Counted from the stretch's first letter, positions 22,862 to 34,164 are shown. The stretch is 64,000 bases of DNA from Saprospiraceae bacterium (GCA_016716335.1 JADJWN010000002.1:372001-436000), one strand, 5' to 3'. Notes: generated from the sequence alone by a model not told the origin. Numbers and translations are program-made.

Positions 22862-23202
22862 GGCTGATTTGATTTACATGATTCACTTTTATTGAATGTT
22901 ACAAAGATGCGAATTTTTTGATTTTTGGAGTATAAAACTAAGGTTATCGACATGATTTGTTAATTTTTTCATAAAAGTTTATGAATTTGTCAATGAAGTT
23001 TAACTGTTGGTTTTAGGTAAAAATTAATATTGAAACTTATTATTCAACAAAATATGTATATTGAAATAATATATATTATTTTTTTTGATATAGCAGGCAG
23101 CGAATGATGTTAACTCAAAGTTAATTAAACGTTATACATTTAATATGTCTAATCTATACTTTTGCAGATTGTAAATTTTTTCTTAACCAAACAAATCAGA
23201 AT
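22862..23202. other. Divergent AT-rich promoter region (small barrel protein / first SusC)
   Basis: A 341-base gene-free stretch between divergent genes. On the plus strand TACTTTTG at 23157-23164 is a good -7 element for the SusC gene, giving a leader of about 30 bases; no TTG is seen at -33. On the minus strand CATCTTTG (22909-22902) is a weaker -7 candidate for the barrel gene. The middle is very AT-rich, with no other structure that I can support. Confidence 0.5.
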
Positions 23203-26200
23203 ATGAGACAATTTTTATCCTTCGTATTGGGTATGTTCATCCTCACAGGTGCGGCATACGGTCAAAGGGTGGTCACCGGAACGGTGACAGATGAGGCCGG
23301 ACAGGCTTTGATTGGTGCCAACGTGGTAGCCAAGGAAGCTTCCGGTATCGGTACCATCACATATGTGGACGGCAATTACAGATTGAATGTCCCTGAGAAT
23401 GTGAAAACACTGGTTTTCAGCTATGCAGGCTACAACTCAAAGGAGATGGCTATCGGCACCTCCTCTGTGATTAACGTTTCTTTATCTGAAGGAAAACTTC
23501 TGGATGAGGTAGTGGTGGTAGGATACGGTGTTCAAAGAAAAGCGGATCTGACAGGTTCTATCGCCTCTATCAAGGGATCTGAGATTGCTCTGGCTCCGGT
23601 ACAGAGTTTTGATCAGGCGCTTCAGGGTAGAGCTGCAGGTGTACAGATCACTACGCCCAATGGAGTATTGAATAATCCACCGGTTATCAGGGTAAGAGGT
23701 ACCAACTCCATCAACCTGAACTCACAACCTTTGATTGTGATTGATGGTGTACCTACTTTTACCGACAACCTCTCTACAAACTCTGCGGCCAATAACCCGC
23801 TGGGTAACATTAACCCAGCAGATATTGAGAGTTTCGAGATTCTTAAAGATGCTTCAGCAAGTGCCATTTACGGGTCAAGAGCTGCTGCCGGAGTTATTCT
23901 CGTTACTACCAAGAGAGGTAAAAAAGGCTCTACTAAAGTAAACTATGATGGATGGATTGGTTACACAACTCCATTCAGATTGTTCAACCTCCTCAATGCA
24001 GAGCAGTACCTCCTGATCAAAAATGAAGCTCTGGCTAATGCCAACTCTACCGGCAGATATACACCTGCTTTTGATGTAAACGGCAACATTATAGATACAA
24101 GGTGGTATGATCATGTCAATCAGACAGGATTTTCACACAATCACAGTCTTAATTTCAACGGCGGATCTGAAAGCACAACTTACTATCTTTCTGTTGGATA
24201 TACAGAGCAGCAGGGTTTCCTCAGAGGTAATGATTTTGGCAGAACCAACGCCAGATTGAATCTGGATCACAAATTGACCAAAGCTATCAAGGTGGGAACC
24301 AACATCAATTACACAAACTCCATCAATTCAGGACCAAACTCAGGTTCTCTGGCAGGTCAGGCATTCAGTATTGCCGGATTGGGTAGATTGCCTTTGGTAT
24401 TACAACCAATCCTGGCTCCTTTCGTGAATGCTGAAGGTAAGGGTTCACAGACTAAAGATCCCGGTTTTGATTACAATATCAACTCAGCAAATACTATTGG
24501 AGCTATGGGTAATACTCAACCCGTTGCTTTCTATAACCCTAATTTCATCCTGGATTTCAACAAGCATTCTTCTGAAAACAACCATTTTATCGGAAGTGTG
24601 TATGGCGATGTAGAAATTGTTAAAGGTTTGAATTTCAGAACAACTTACGGAATTGACCGGTTGAATATTGAAAATATTACTTTCTGGGATAGAAGACATG
24701 GAGACGGTTTTGGTAATGGTGGATTGGCTGCCAATAACTATGATAAATTAAACAGATGGAACTGGCAGAACACCCTCAATTATCTGACTACATTAGGTGA
24801 AATGCACAACATTGGTATTTTGGTGGGTACAGAGCAGCAAAAAACCAATCAGGACAGATGGGGAGCTCAAAGAACGGTACTTTCTGATCCTTTCTTCACC
24901 ACCTATCAGGGTAATTTTACAACAATTACTCCATCTGCAAATTTCCAGACAGAAAATTTCCTGACTTCTGTATTTTCCAGACTTAACTATGGTTTTAACA
25001 ACAGATTATTTGCTTCATTCAATTTCAGAAGAGACGGATACTCTGCTTTTGCGACAGGAAGGAAATTTGGTAATTTCTACGGAGGATCTTTAGGATATAC
25101 GCTTAGTGAAGAAGAATTCTGGAAGAATGCTCTGGGTTCTACAGTCAACTATTTCAAACTCAGAGCAAGCTATGGTCTGGTGGGTAACAGTGCTGTGGGT
25201 GACTTTGCAGCTTTATCTCTGTACGGATCCGGCTTGTATGGGCCATCACCTACACTTTTATTTTCTCAGGCCGGTAACCCCGAGTTAACCTGGGAAACTT
25301 CAAAAAAACTGGATGTTGGTTTTACAGTAGGTTTGTTTGAAGATAAAATTCAGGGAGAATTTGCTTACTACAAAAATGATGTGGATGGTTTGATTCTGGC
25401 TGTGCCTCAGGCGCCTTCCAAGGGTATTCCGGGCAACAGTGTGAACGCTAACGTAGGTGCTATGGTGAATAGCGGTATAGAGCTCACTCTGACTTACAAT
25501 GCAGTCAGAACCACTGACTTTGATTACTCTGTGAGTCTGAATTTTACCACTCAGAAAAACGAGGTGCTTAACTTAGGTCCTACAGGTGCTGACATTCAGG
25601 GTTTCAATTCCGGATTGGAGAGTTCCAATATTACAAGAGTGGGTCAATCTATTGGTTCACTGTATGTGGTTCAGACTGCAGGAGTCAATCCTGAAAACGG
25701 AAGAAGAATCTTCTTAAGAAGAGATATCAAAGACGGAGTGGAGACATACACACAAGTGCAATATAACCACGCTGCTCCTGCGGCTTCCAGATGGACTCTG
25801 GTATCTGACGGCTCACCAACGACTGCAGTTACCATTGCCAACAGTGGGGTGATATTTGGTCCTACTCTTCCTACTTATTTCGGTGGATTGAACAATAATT
25901 TCAGATTCAAATCTCTGGATTTGAATGTATTCTTCCAGTTCTCCGGAGGAAATTACATTTACAACGGTACGAAAGCAGGTCTCAGAGATATGAGACAGTG
26001 GAACAATCATACCGATGTATTGGACAGATGGACACCTGAGAATACTAATGGATCCATTCCCAGAGTGGTGTTTGGAGATAACGTTTCCAATGGTTCTGCA
26101 CTTCCGATTTCTGAAAACGTTGAAAAAGGAGACTTTATCAGACTCAGAAATGTGGTTTTGGGTTATACCTTACCTAAATCTTTAACCAATAAGATCAGTA

Positions 26201-26373
26201 TATCCAACCTCAGATTATATGGTCAGATCCAGAATGCTTTTGTGATTACTGACTATACAGGAGCAGACCCTGAAATATCATCAAACGGTAATACCAATAT
26301 TGCTCCGGGTGTGGACAGAAACTCCGTAGGTCAGGGTAGAACTTACACTTTTGGTCTTCAGGTAGGATTCTAA
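23203..26373 (+). CDS. SusC/RagA-family TonB-linked outer-membrane transporter (locus 1)
   Basis: A 1,056-residue transporter that imports a ligand captured by its SusD partner across the outer membrane, powered by TonB-ExbBD. Order: signal peptide (about 1-20), CarboxypepD_reg-like domain (VVTGTVTDEAGQALIGANV, to about 95), TonB box region LLDEVVVVGYG, plug with the SusC signature (RVRGTNSINLNSQPLIVIDGVP and FEILKDASASAIYGSRAAAGVILVTTKRG), then a 22-strand barrel ending in YTFGLQVGF. Intact, no frameshift. The SusD gene starts 31 bases downstream. Neither a glycosidase nor a peptidase is adjacent, so the substrate (glycan or peptide) cannot be told. Confidence 0.93.
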   Translation: MRQFLSFVLGMFILTGAAYGQRVVTGTVTDEAGQALIGANVVAKEASGIGTITYVDGNYRLNVPENVKTLVFSYAGYNSKEMAIGTSSVINVSLSEGKLLDEVVVVGYGVQRKADLTGSIASIKGSEIALAPVQSFDQALQGRAAGVQITTPNGVLNNPPVIRVRGTNSINLNSQPLIVIDGVPTFTDNLSTNSAANNPLGNINPADIESFEILKDASASAIYGSRAAAGVILVTTKRGKKGSTKVNYDGWIGYTTPFRLFNLLNAEQYLLIKNEALANANSTGRYTPAFDVNGNIIDTRWYDHVNQTGFSHNHSLNFNGGSESTTYYLSVGYTEQQGFLRGNDFGRTNARLNLDHKLTKAIKVGTNINYTNSINSGPNSGSLAGQAFSIAGLGRLPLVLQPILAPFVNAEGKGSQTKDPGFDYNINSANTIGAMGNTQPVAFYNPNFILDFNKHSSENNHFIGSVYGDVEIVKGLNFRTTYGIDRLNIENITFWDRRHGDGFGNGGLAANNYDKLNRWNWQNTLNYLTTLGEMHNIGILVGTEQQKTNQDRWGAQRTVLSDPFFTTYQGNFTTITPSANFQTENFLTSVFSRLNYGFNNRLFASFNFRRDGYSAFATGRKFGNFYGGSLGYTLSEEEFWKNALGSTVNYFKLRASYGLVGNSAVGDFAALSLYGSGLYGPSPTLLFSQAGNPELTWETSKKLDVGFTVGLFEDKIQGEFAYYKNDVDGLILAVPQAPSKGIPGNSVNANVGAMVNSGIELTLTYNAVRTTDFDYSVSLNFTTQKNEVLNLGPTGADIQGFNSGLESSNITRVGQSIGSLYVVQTAGVNPENGRRIFLRRDIKDGVETYTQVQYNHAAPAASRWTLVSDGSPTTAVTIANSGVIFGPTLPTYFGGLNNNFRFKSLDLNVFFQFSGGNYIYNGTKAGLRDMRQWNNHTDVLDRWTPENTNGSIPRVVFGDNVSNGSALPISENVEKGDFIRLRNVVLGYTLPKSLTNKISISNLRLYGQIQNAFVITDYTGADPEISSNGNTNIAPGVDRNSVGQGRTYTFGLQVGF

Positions 26374-26404
26374 ATTCATTCTTTAAAATAGAAAATAAAA
26401 AAAT

Positions 26405-27874
26405 ATGAGAACATTAAATAAATTTTTTACCATACTCTTTGCCATTTTTCTGGTGAGTTCATGCAATGAGGATCTGTTGGAAACAGTACCTGTTACGAGT
26501 TTTTCGGATCTCACTGTTTTCGACAATCTGGACAGAGTTGAACAACAGGTAAATGGATTATATGCCACAGTTGGAAATGGAAACTTTTTGGGTGGAAGAT
26601 ATTTTGTATATCATGACATCAGAGCCAATAATTTCCTGAATGAGACAGCCAATAACGTCACCGGTTTTTCTGTTTGGAATCATACGGTTCAGCCATCCAA
26701 TCAGAATGATGTGACTAATCTCTGGAATACTGCTTATCTCGCTATCAACAGAATCAATGTATTCCTTGCGGGTTTGGATGCCAATACTGCTAAACTTACG
26801 GCTGCAGGTGCCACAGAAGCTCAATTGAATGCTTACAGAGGAGAAGCGAGATTCTTAAGAGGATTGGCATATTACAGCCTGGCACAACTTTATGCTTTCC
26901 CATTCAATGACGGAAATGGCTCTAAGTTGGGACTTCCTCTACAGCTTACTGCTAATGTGGCCGCCGGCAATAATGATCTTCCCAGATCCACTACCGGAGA
27001 AGTATATGCCCAGATTCTGCAGGATCTGAATTTTGCTGAGACCAGTCTTCCAGCCAGTAGAGCTAGTGCAGCGTTAAATTCAACTAGAGCGGTAAGAAGC
27101 ACAGCCATAGCATTGAAAACCAGAGTTTATCAATCGATGGGAAGATATGCAGATGTAATCACAGAGGCTAATAAAATTGTATCAACCAATGCCCCATTTA
27201 CCAATCCATCAGGTGTGGCGCACACACTTTCACCCAGTGTCGAGGATGTGTTCAAAACTCCTTACACTCATGTAGAAAGAATATTTAGCATTCCTTTTAC
27301 TGAATTAAACCTTCCAGGTACACAGAATGGATTAGGATCTTATTATAATCCTGGTCCCAGAGGTATCGGAGATTATTCTTTGAATCCTGCCGGTATCATA
27401 GCGGATTCAGTAAACTGGGAACCCGGAGATGACAGGAGAAAGTTTATTTTCCTGAATTCAACCAACAATAAGAGATACTGGAATAAATTCCCTACCGGCC
27501 CTCAGCACTTGGACTATGTTCCGGTTTTAAGGTATTCTGAAGTTTTACTTAATCTTGCAGAAGCGAGAGCCAGAGTCAATGGTGTGGATGCACAGGCTAT
27601 TGCTCTGTTGAATGCAGTAAGGACTCGTTCCAAAGGTACAGCATACACAACCTTCAATAGTGCTGCTGAACTGATTGAGGCAATTATTAAAGAAAGGGAA
27701 ATAGAATTCCTTGGAGAGGGACATTTGGGAGTTGATCTGCAAAGACTGCAGAGACCGTTGCCCGGAAAAGTTAATGTATCTGCCATAGCTCCAAATTCAC
27801 CTGCTTATCTGTGGCCTATTCCTGCAGGGGAGCTCATCGTAAATAAGGCAATTGTACAGAATCCGGGCTATTGA
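26405..27874 (+). CDS. SusD/RagB-family ligand-binding lipoprotein (locus 1)
   Basis: A 489-residue surface lipoprotein that sits as a lid on the SusC pore and binds the substrate. The signal peptide ends in the lipobox VSSCNED (Cys20). Family features: N-terminal DLLETVPVTSFSD, helical TPR-like segments (LWNTAYLAINRINVFL, YRGEARFLRGLAYYSLAQLYAFPF), and the C-terminal SusD block (VPVLRYSEVLLNLAEARARV; KEREIEFLGEGHLGVDLQR; YLWPIPAGELIVN). The mature N terminus and overall length match RagB-like proteins. It is cotranscribed with the SusC gene upstream and is followed by a terminator. Confidence 0.93.
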   Translation: MRTLNKFFTILFAIFLVSSCNEDLLETVPVTSFSDLTVFDNLDRVEQQVNGLYATVGNGNFLGGRYFVYHDIRANNFLNETANNVTGFSVWNHTVQPSNQNDVTNLWNTAYLAINRINVFLAGLDANTAKLTAAGATEAQLNAYRGEARFLRGLAYYSLAQLYAFPFNDGNGSKLGLPLQLTANVAAGNNDLPRSTTGEVYAQILQDLNFAETSLPASRASAALNSTRAVRSTAIALKTRVYQSMGRYADVITEANKIVSTNAPFTNPSGVAHTLSPSVEDVFKTPYTHVERIFSIPFTELNLPGTQNGLGSYYNPGPRGIGDYSLNPAGIIADSVNWEPGDDRRKFIFLNSTNNKRYWNKFPTGPQHLDYVPVLRYSEVLLNLAEARARVNGVDAQAIALLNAVRTRSKGTAYTTFNSAAELIEAIIKEREIEFLGEGHLGVDLQRLQRPLPGKVNVSAIAPNSPAYLWPIPAGELIVNKAIVQNPGY

Positions 27875-27937
27875 TTTTTGAGCCATTGACATAATTGAAG
27901 AGAAGCATTTCGGCTTTGATTCATATATTTTAAAAAG

Positions 27938-27969
27938 CGGTCGGTAACAAGCGTTACCGGCCGTTTTTT
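27938..27969 (+). terminator. Intrinsic terminator after SusC/D locus 1
   Basis: CGGTCGGTAAC (27938-27948) pairs with GTTACCGGCCG (27953-27963), eleven pairs with one G-U, around a four-base loop, followed by TTTTTT. Confidence 0.88.
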
Positions 27970-28186
27970 ATTTTAATCCAATTTTTTACATATCATTTAT
28001 TAACATATTATTAAAAAAAATATATCAAATAGATTTGTCCGCAAGGCAGCATTCGGGGTTAATAAAAAGTTAAATAAATGTTACGAATATTTTTATATTC
28101 GGAATCGAACACATTATATTTGTCTGTTCATTTTTTGTTCTGACTATTATTTTGTATCATTTATTTACTAACAAAACAATTTTAGT
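27970..28186. promoter_or_regulatory. AT-rich promoter region of SusC/D locus 2
   Basis: This gene-free stretch between the terminator and the second SusC gene contains TATATTTG at 28115-28122, matching TAnnTTTG; the start codon is 65 bases further on. A clear -33 TTG is not seen. An A/T-only stretch near 28000-28030 may be an UP-like element. Confidence 0.4.
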
Positions 28187-31100
28187 ATGAAACAACTCTT
28201 ACTTTCCGTGCTTATGCTCTTCTGCGGTGTAAGCATGACTTTTGCGCAGAGGACTGTTTCCGGTAAGGTGACGGATTCGGCCGGCGAGCCTGTAATCGGT
28301 GCCAACGTGACAGTCAAAGAGGCACCGGGTGTAGGTACCATTACCGATATAGACGGTATGTATCAGCTCAATGTGCCGGCCAATGGAGCCACTCTCGTAT
28401 TCAGTTACACAGGTTATGAAACCAAGGAAATGTCCATTGGTGGTGCATCCACAATCAATGTGACCATGTCTGAAGGTAAACTGCTTGAAGAAGTGGTTGT
28501 AACCAGTCTGGCTATCAAAAAGGAAAAGAGAGCGCTGGGTTACGCAGTATCCACCATCAACAAGGAGTTGATAGTAAACCGACCCGAAGGAGACATCAGC
28601 CGTATCCTGCAAGGTAAAGTACCCGGGGTGAACATCACCTCTACAGGTGGAGTGTCCGGTACAGGTACCAACATCATCATCCGGGGTTACTCCTCAGTTA
28701 CAGGTAGTAATCAGCCATTATTTGTAGTGGATGGGGTGCCTTTCAATTCCGGCACCAACCAGCAAAACAGTTTTGCTCTAGGTGGTGTGACCACTCCTTC
28801 CCGTATGCTGGACCTCGATCCTAATAATATTGAGTCTGTTTCAGTTTTGAAAGGTCTTTCTGCGACAGTTCTGTATGGTGATCATGGTAGAAACGGGGTG
28901 ATTCTGATTACTACCAAATCAGGTGCGACCAGTCAGAAAAATGCAGAAATAAATTTCTCACAGTCTTATTTCCAAAACAATATTGCATCTCTACCGGTAT
29001 ATCAGAATAACTACGGGGGAGGATTCCAGCAGCTTACACCGCCTTCATGGTTTTTTAGTACCTGGGGTGCCAATTTTAAGGATCTCCCCAAGGTGCCTCA
29101 TCCGATTGGAGTTTCTTCAGTACCTGCTATCAGAAATGCATTCCCTCAGTTTGCCATTGATCCTACCAAACCCTGGGGTCCTTCACCGCAGGCGGCATTG
29201 GATAATGTGGTACTTATAGACAATAAGGCATATCCAAATATTGGAGAATCTTTTTTCAGAACAGGTAATGTATATACTACCTCATTACAGATAGGGGGAT
29301 CTACTGACAGATCTGCTTACAGTGCATCCTTCGGATATATGGACGAAGAAGGGTTTACTCCCGGCAATACACTTAAAAAGATCAATCTAGGTTTAGGTTA
29401 TTCAGCTTCTATCACTTCCAAACTTGCTTTGAGATCTGCACTTAACTTTGCCAACACAGATATGGTAACTCCGCCTTTGAATGCAGGTTTTGGTAGTAAC
29501 TCCAATGCTGGAGTTCCATCAATTTTTGCCAACGTACTCTACACGCCCAGAAATGTGGATTTGGGAGGATTGCCATTTGAAAACCCTGTGGACAGAAGTT
29601 CTGTGTATTACAGAGGAGGTAATGATATTGTTAACCCAAGATGGATGGCAAAATATATGTCCAATACCAGTAAGGTGGACAGATTCTTTACTTCAAACAC
29701 GTTGACCTACACAATCAATGATAACTTCAGTGTATTGTACAGAGTTGGATTGGATACCTACACCGAAGAGCAGGAAGTAAAATTGAACAAAGGGGCAGGT
29801 GCAGGTACCAGCCAGGTGACACAGAGTGGTGTGTACAGAAGTACCTCCATCCAGAACACTATATGGAACCATGATGTGAACATAAACTATCGTAAAGACC
29901 TTGCTGAAAAATTAATCTTCAGTGCAGTGGTAGGAGGTAACTACCGTAAGGATAATTACAAACAGTTTGGATTGGCAAGTACTGAGCAGTTGGCTTTCGG
30001 ATTGTTTAATCATGCCAACTTCGTATCTACTTCAGCAAGAGATCCTTTCAGTAACAGCAGGATCAACTTTATCACTGAAGAAGCCAGGGCCGGATTGTAC
30101 GGTAGTTTCACTTTTGATTACGCAGACTATTTGTTTGTCAACCTTCTGGCAAGAAATGACTGGACATCTACGGTTGAAAAAGATAATGCAAGAATATTGT
30201 ATCCCGGCGCCAGTGTGTCATTTATTCCCACTACTGCATTCGGTATAGATTCCAAGACACTGAACTATCTGAAAGTAAGATTCGGATATGGTACATCAGC
30301 GGGATTCCCTTCTCCTTACAACACAAGAAATATTCTATCTCAAAACTCCAGAGAATGGATATCCGGGACTACCACTTCCGCTTCACAGACGATTGCTGAC
30401 AGATTAGGTAATCCCAACCTGAAGCCTGAATTACAGAAAGAACTTGAATTGGGACTTGAAGGTAATATGTTCAGTAATAAATTTAAGTTTGATTTGTCCT
30501 TATATCAGAGAACGACAAGCGACCTAATCACCAATGCTCCACTTGATCCATCTACAGGATATACCATTACAGCCATCAATCTTGGAGGTATGCGTACGAG
30601 AGGTATTGATTTGAATATGACCGTTACTCCTGTTGCTACAAGATCCGGATTCCAGTGGGATGCTACGGTAAACTTTGGATTGTACAGATCTATCATTACA
30701 GAACTGGCAGCAGGTCTGGATAATGTATTGATAGGTGGATTTACAGATTTGGGTAATTATGCCATCGTGGACAAACCTTATGGTATCATCAGAGGTATCG
30801 GTATTGAGAAAGATGATAAAGGAAATAAAATTGTACAATCCACCGGTAGATATCTGCCTACTGCCGGTAATGTTGATCTGGGTGACCCCAACCCTGCATT
30901 TACTTCCTCACTCTTAAATGTGATCAGTTACAAAGGTGTAAGTCTTGGTGCGATGATCGAGTACAGACACAAAGGAGTAATTGTTAGTAATACAGTAAAA
31001 GGGGTTTTGGCAAGAGGCTTGTCAAGGGATACAGATCAGTTGGACAGAGAATTGTCTTTGATCCTCCCGGGAGTAAAGCAGGATGGTACGCCTAATGACA

Positions 31101-31422
31101 TTCAGGTTACTGCTGCCAACTATTTCTTTGACAATTACTTCTTTACAGATGAGGCAATTACTTTTGATGGAAGTACCCTCAGATTAAGGAGATCAACCTG
31201 TCATACACACTTCCGGCATCATTGATAAGCAAGTCACCATTCAAGCGTGCCTCACTTACTCTTACAGGGTCAAATCTGTGGTTCAGGGCTTTAAATTTCC
31301 CCAAATTTGTTAACTTCGACACCGATGTGTTGAGTACAGGTGTTGGTAATACCTTAGGATTTGATTATCTGACAGGGCCAAGTGCAAGAAGATTTGGTGG
31401 TACTTTGAATCTCACCTTTTAA
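28187..31422 (+). CDS. SusC/RagA-family TonB-linked transporter (locus 2, one frameshift)
   Basis: About 1,078 residues when joined. Order is as in locus 1: signal peptide, CarboxypepD_reg-like domain (TVSGKVTDSAGEPVIGANV), LLEEVVVTSLAIKKEKRALGYA, plug (IIRGYSSVTGSNQPLFVVDGVP; VSVLKGLSATVLYGDHGRNGVILITTK), then the barrel. The last strands are in another frame: at 31186-31187 AA should be AAA, reading LRLKEINLSYTLPASLISK and continuing to RRFGGTLNLTF. The first 100 residues are closely similar to the locus 1 transporter, which suggests duplication. SusD starts 21 bases downstream. Confidence 0.9.
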
Positions 31423-31443
31423 TTAACCTTCAAACTTTTAGAA

Positions 31444-33075
31444 ATGAAGCAGATATTATATAAATTTTTAATAGTGTTGGGTGTATTCACTATCAGTTCC
31501 TGTGAATTTGATTTGTTGGACAGCCCCAATGATGTAACGTTGGCTAGCACTGATGTCAACTTACTGCTCAATAGAATTCAGGTAACTTTTGCGGATTTCT
31601 TCAATGGAATTTCTGACAGAGGATGCAGAGTTACACGAATTTATCATCAAAGTGGAGACACCTATCAGGTAGCTTATCCTGCCATTGGTCTGAACGGATC
31701 ATGGAGCGTGTATTCAGGTACTTTGAGAGATATTCAGGCTGTAAAGCAGGCAGCTCCTGCCAATTTCAAAAGACACCTGGGTATTGTTAAAGTACTGGAA
31801 GCCTATATACTGATGGCCTTGGTGGACAATTTTGGTGATATACCATACTCTCAGGCCTTTGATCCCAATGAATTCAATCCTGGAAGAGACAAAGACTCTG
31901 ATGTTTACAAAGCAGCATTTGATTTGTTGGAATCAGCTAAGGCAGACCTCACAGATGCCAACTTTTTAGGTACACCACCTGACTTTTTCTACAACAGAGA
32001 TTATAACAAGTGGGTAAGACTTGCCAATACTCTGCAATTGAAGTATCACCTCAACAGAAGATTGATAGACAAAGCAGGTAGTACTGCAGCTATCAACGCA
32101 CTTATAGCAGGTAACACGCTGCTCCGTGCAGGTGATGATTTTATTTTCAGATATGGTAAAAATGTAGTCGATCCGGCTACCAGACATCCGAGATATGTAG
32201 CTCAGCACCCCAATGGCGGTGGTGATTATCAGTCCAATTATTTCATGTGGCACCTTACAGATGCTAAGGGTTTCGAAGATGTAAGAAGACACTTCTACTT
32301 CTTCAGACAGGCGTCTGCACCCGGTAATCAGGCGCAAATGAGATGTGTGGATGAGTTTCCTCCACAGCATTATCCTGTTGGAATGGTTTTCTGTTATCCA
32401 AATACGAGAGGATTCTGGGGTAGAGATCACTTAGACCCTCAAGGAATCCCACCTGACAACCTGTTGAGAACACTGTATGGAGTTTACCCTGCAGGTGGTA
32501 CATTCGATGATAACACCCCAAGAGGTACCTCTGCGACCAATCTCGGAGCCGGAGGTGCCGGTATAGAGCCCATCATGCTTGCAGCCTTTGTGGACTTTAT
32601 GCTTGCGGAAGCAGCTTTAACATTAGGTACTACGGGTAATCCCAAGGATTATCTAAATTCAGCTATTACCAAACACATGAATTTTGTGCGATCCTGGTCT
32701 GTTACTACCGATGAGGCAAACAGAATCAATGCGTTCATGGATATGGCAGCATTTAATACCAGAAGAGATGCATACCTTGCTTATGTGGCATCTCAGTATG
32801 ATGCTGCTGCCAATGATGCTGCCAAAATGCGTATTATTGCACTGGAATACTGGATTGCATGTTATGGATCAGGATTGGAGGCTTACAATCTGTACAGACG
32901 TACTGGTCAGCCAAACGGTATGCAACCCGGATTGGATCCTAACTTCGGTAAGTTCCCACGTACATTCCTTTATCCTTCAAATCACGTGGAGAGAAATAAC
33001 AGAGCTCCTCAGAAAGGATTAAACGAAGTAGTAAAAGTGTTTTGGGATAATAATCCTGATAACTTTATTTTCTAA
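31444..33075 (+). CDS. SusD-like lipoprotein (locus 2)
   Basis: A 543-residue surface lipoprotein with lipobox ISSCEFD (Cys20), DLLDSPNDVTLAS after the anchor, and the helical core of the SusD_2-like group (IVKVLEAYILMALVDNFGDIPYSQAF; WVRLANTLQLKYHLNRR; MLAAFVDFMLAEAAL; ALEYWIACYGSGLEAYNLYRRTGQP). It differs clearly from the locus 1 SusD and so probably binds a different ligand. It forms an operon with the SusC gene upstream and the lipoprotein gene 23 bases downstream. Confidence 0.9.
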   Translation: MKQILYKFLIVLGVFTISSCEFDLLDSPNDVTLASTDVNLLLNRIQVTFADFFNGISDRGCRVTRIYHQSGDTYQVAYPAIGLNGSWSVYSGTLRDIQAVKQAAPANFKRHLGIVKVLEAYILMALVDNFGDIPYSQAFDPNEFNPGRDKDSDVYKAAFDLLESAKADLTDANFLGTPPDFFYNRDYNKWVRLANTLQLKYHLNRRLIDKAGSTAAINALIAGNTLLRAGDDFIFRYGKNVVDPATRHPRYVAQHPNGGGDYQSNYFMWHLTDAKGFEDVRRHFYFFRQASAPGNQAQMRCVDEFPPQHYPVGMVFCYPNTRGFWGRDHLDPQGIPPDNLLRTLYGVYPAGGTFDDNTPRGTSATNLGAGGAGIEPIMLAAFVDFMLAEAALTLGTTGNPKDYLNSAITKHMNFVRSWSVTTDEANRINAFMDMAAFNTRRDAYLAYVASQYDAAANDAAKMRIIALEYWIACYGSGLEAYNLYRRTGQPNGMQPGLDPNFGKFPRTFLYPSNHVERNNRAPQKGLNEVVKVFWDNNPDNFIF

Positions 33076-33098
33076 TTCAAACGATAAAAAGATAAAAT

Positions 33099-34082
33099 AT
33101 GAATAAGTTAAAGTTAATTTTAGGAACATTCATAATGCTGTGGATGGCTGCCTGTACAGACTTCGTGGAGCCTGCCATACCTTACAGCAATTTTGATACC
33201 GGAGTTTACCTCCGTACTATTGCCAACAAGGCTGCCAATGTCAATTTCTTTAATATGGATAATGCCAAGTTTCACGTAGTAGTTGAGGTGGTAGGTGAAA
33301 ATGACGGTAAAGGTCTGGCCAAGGAAGTGGATGTATTGGTAAAAAGAAGGAGAGGACAATCCACCACCAATGAAGTAAAAGTCAGAACTATCCCCGGTAG
33401 TGAATTTGGTCCATATCCTGAAAGAAATTTCCCTAATGCTCCAAACAGAAATTTTCCTGCAAAGGAAATTATCGTTACTATCCCGGAAGCACTTGCAGCT
33501 ATGGGTATGACAAAGGCTGACATCACAGGTGGTGACTTCTTTGAATTCAGATTGGTACTATACACTAATGATGGCAGAAGATTCAGTAATGACAACTCTT
33601 CTTCCGATATTCTTTCCGGAGCATTCTACAATTCACCATTCTTCTACAGATTGCCGGTGGTATGTCCATCAGAACTTGCAGGTGAATATAATTTAAGCAC
33701 CACCGGATGGTGTGCAGAAAAATTTGAAGGAAAAGTCAAGTTTATAGCTGGCGCCACAACGGGTACTTATATCATCCAGACGACTGTTGGTGAAGGTGGT
33801 GCTTTTGTGGATGATTATTCCTTCGGTTTTTATCGTGCTTGTTATGGCCCTACAACTGCTCCACCGGGTGGTGCTAACGGGCTCAGATTAGTTGAAGCCT
33901 GCGGCAAAACATCATTCAATTCTTCTACAAGTTCACCATGGGGAGATAACTTCTTCATTCGTGATGTGAGAGTAAATGGTGCGGTTCTTGAATTGGATAT
34001 TGAATCCTCTTATCCACCTGAAGCAGGAAAAGCTGTCATCACACGAACAGATGGCAAAAATTGGCCGCCGCTCACCAAGTAA
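33099..34082 (+). CDS. Sus-locus accessory surface lipoprotein
   Basis: A 327-residue lipoprotein (lipobox MAACTDF, Cys19) in the position where SusE/F-like surface ligand-binding proteins are found. After the anchor it looks like two beta-rich domains; the C-terminal one (about 190-327) contains several Cys residues (PVVCPSELAGEYN, GWCAEKF, YRACYGP, VEACGK) that could form disulfides. No enzyme motif is visible. From its place as the last gene of the operon I infer that it helps capture the substrate of locus 2. Confidence 0.7.
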   Translation: MNKLKLILGTFIMLWMAACTDFVEPAIPYSNFDTGVYLRTIANKAANVNFFNMDNAKFHVVVEVVGENDGKGLAKEVDVLVKRRRGQSTTNEVKVRTIPGSEFGPYPERNFPNAPNRNFPAKEIIVTIPEALAAMGMTKADITGGDFFEFRLVLYTNDGRRFSNDNSSSDILSGAFYNSPFFYRLPVVCPSELAGEYNLSTTGWCAEKFEGKVKFIAGATTGTYIIQTTVGEGGAFVDDYSFGFYRACYGPTTAPPGGANGLRLVEACGKTSFNSSTSSPWGDNFFIRDVRVNGAVLELDIESSYPPEAGKAVITRTDGKNWPPLTK

Positions 34083-34123
34083 ATTTTGATTGTCTCTTTA
34101 TTTCTGATAATTATTATTTATCT

Positions 34124-34164
34124 AAAAAAAGGGAGGTTTCTTCTATGAAACCTCCCTTTTTTTT
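34124..34164 (+). terminator. Strong intrinsic terminator after SusC/D locus 2
   Basis: AAAAAAAGGGAGGTTTC (34124-34140) pairs perfectly with GAAACCTCCCTTTTTTT (34147-34163); the T run then follows. The A tract on the left also makes it work on the minus strand, so it may be bidirectional and could stop the convergent operon as well. Confidence 0.92.
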
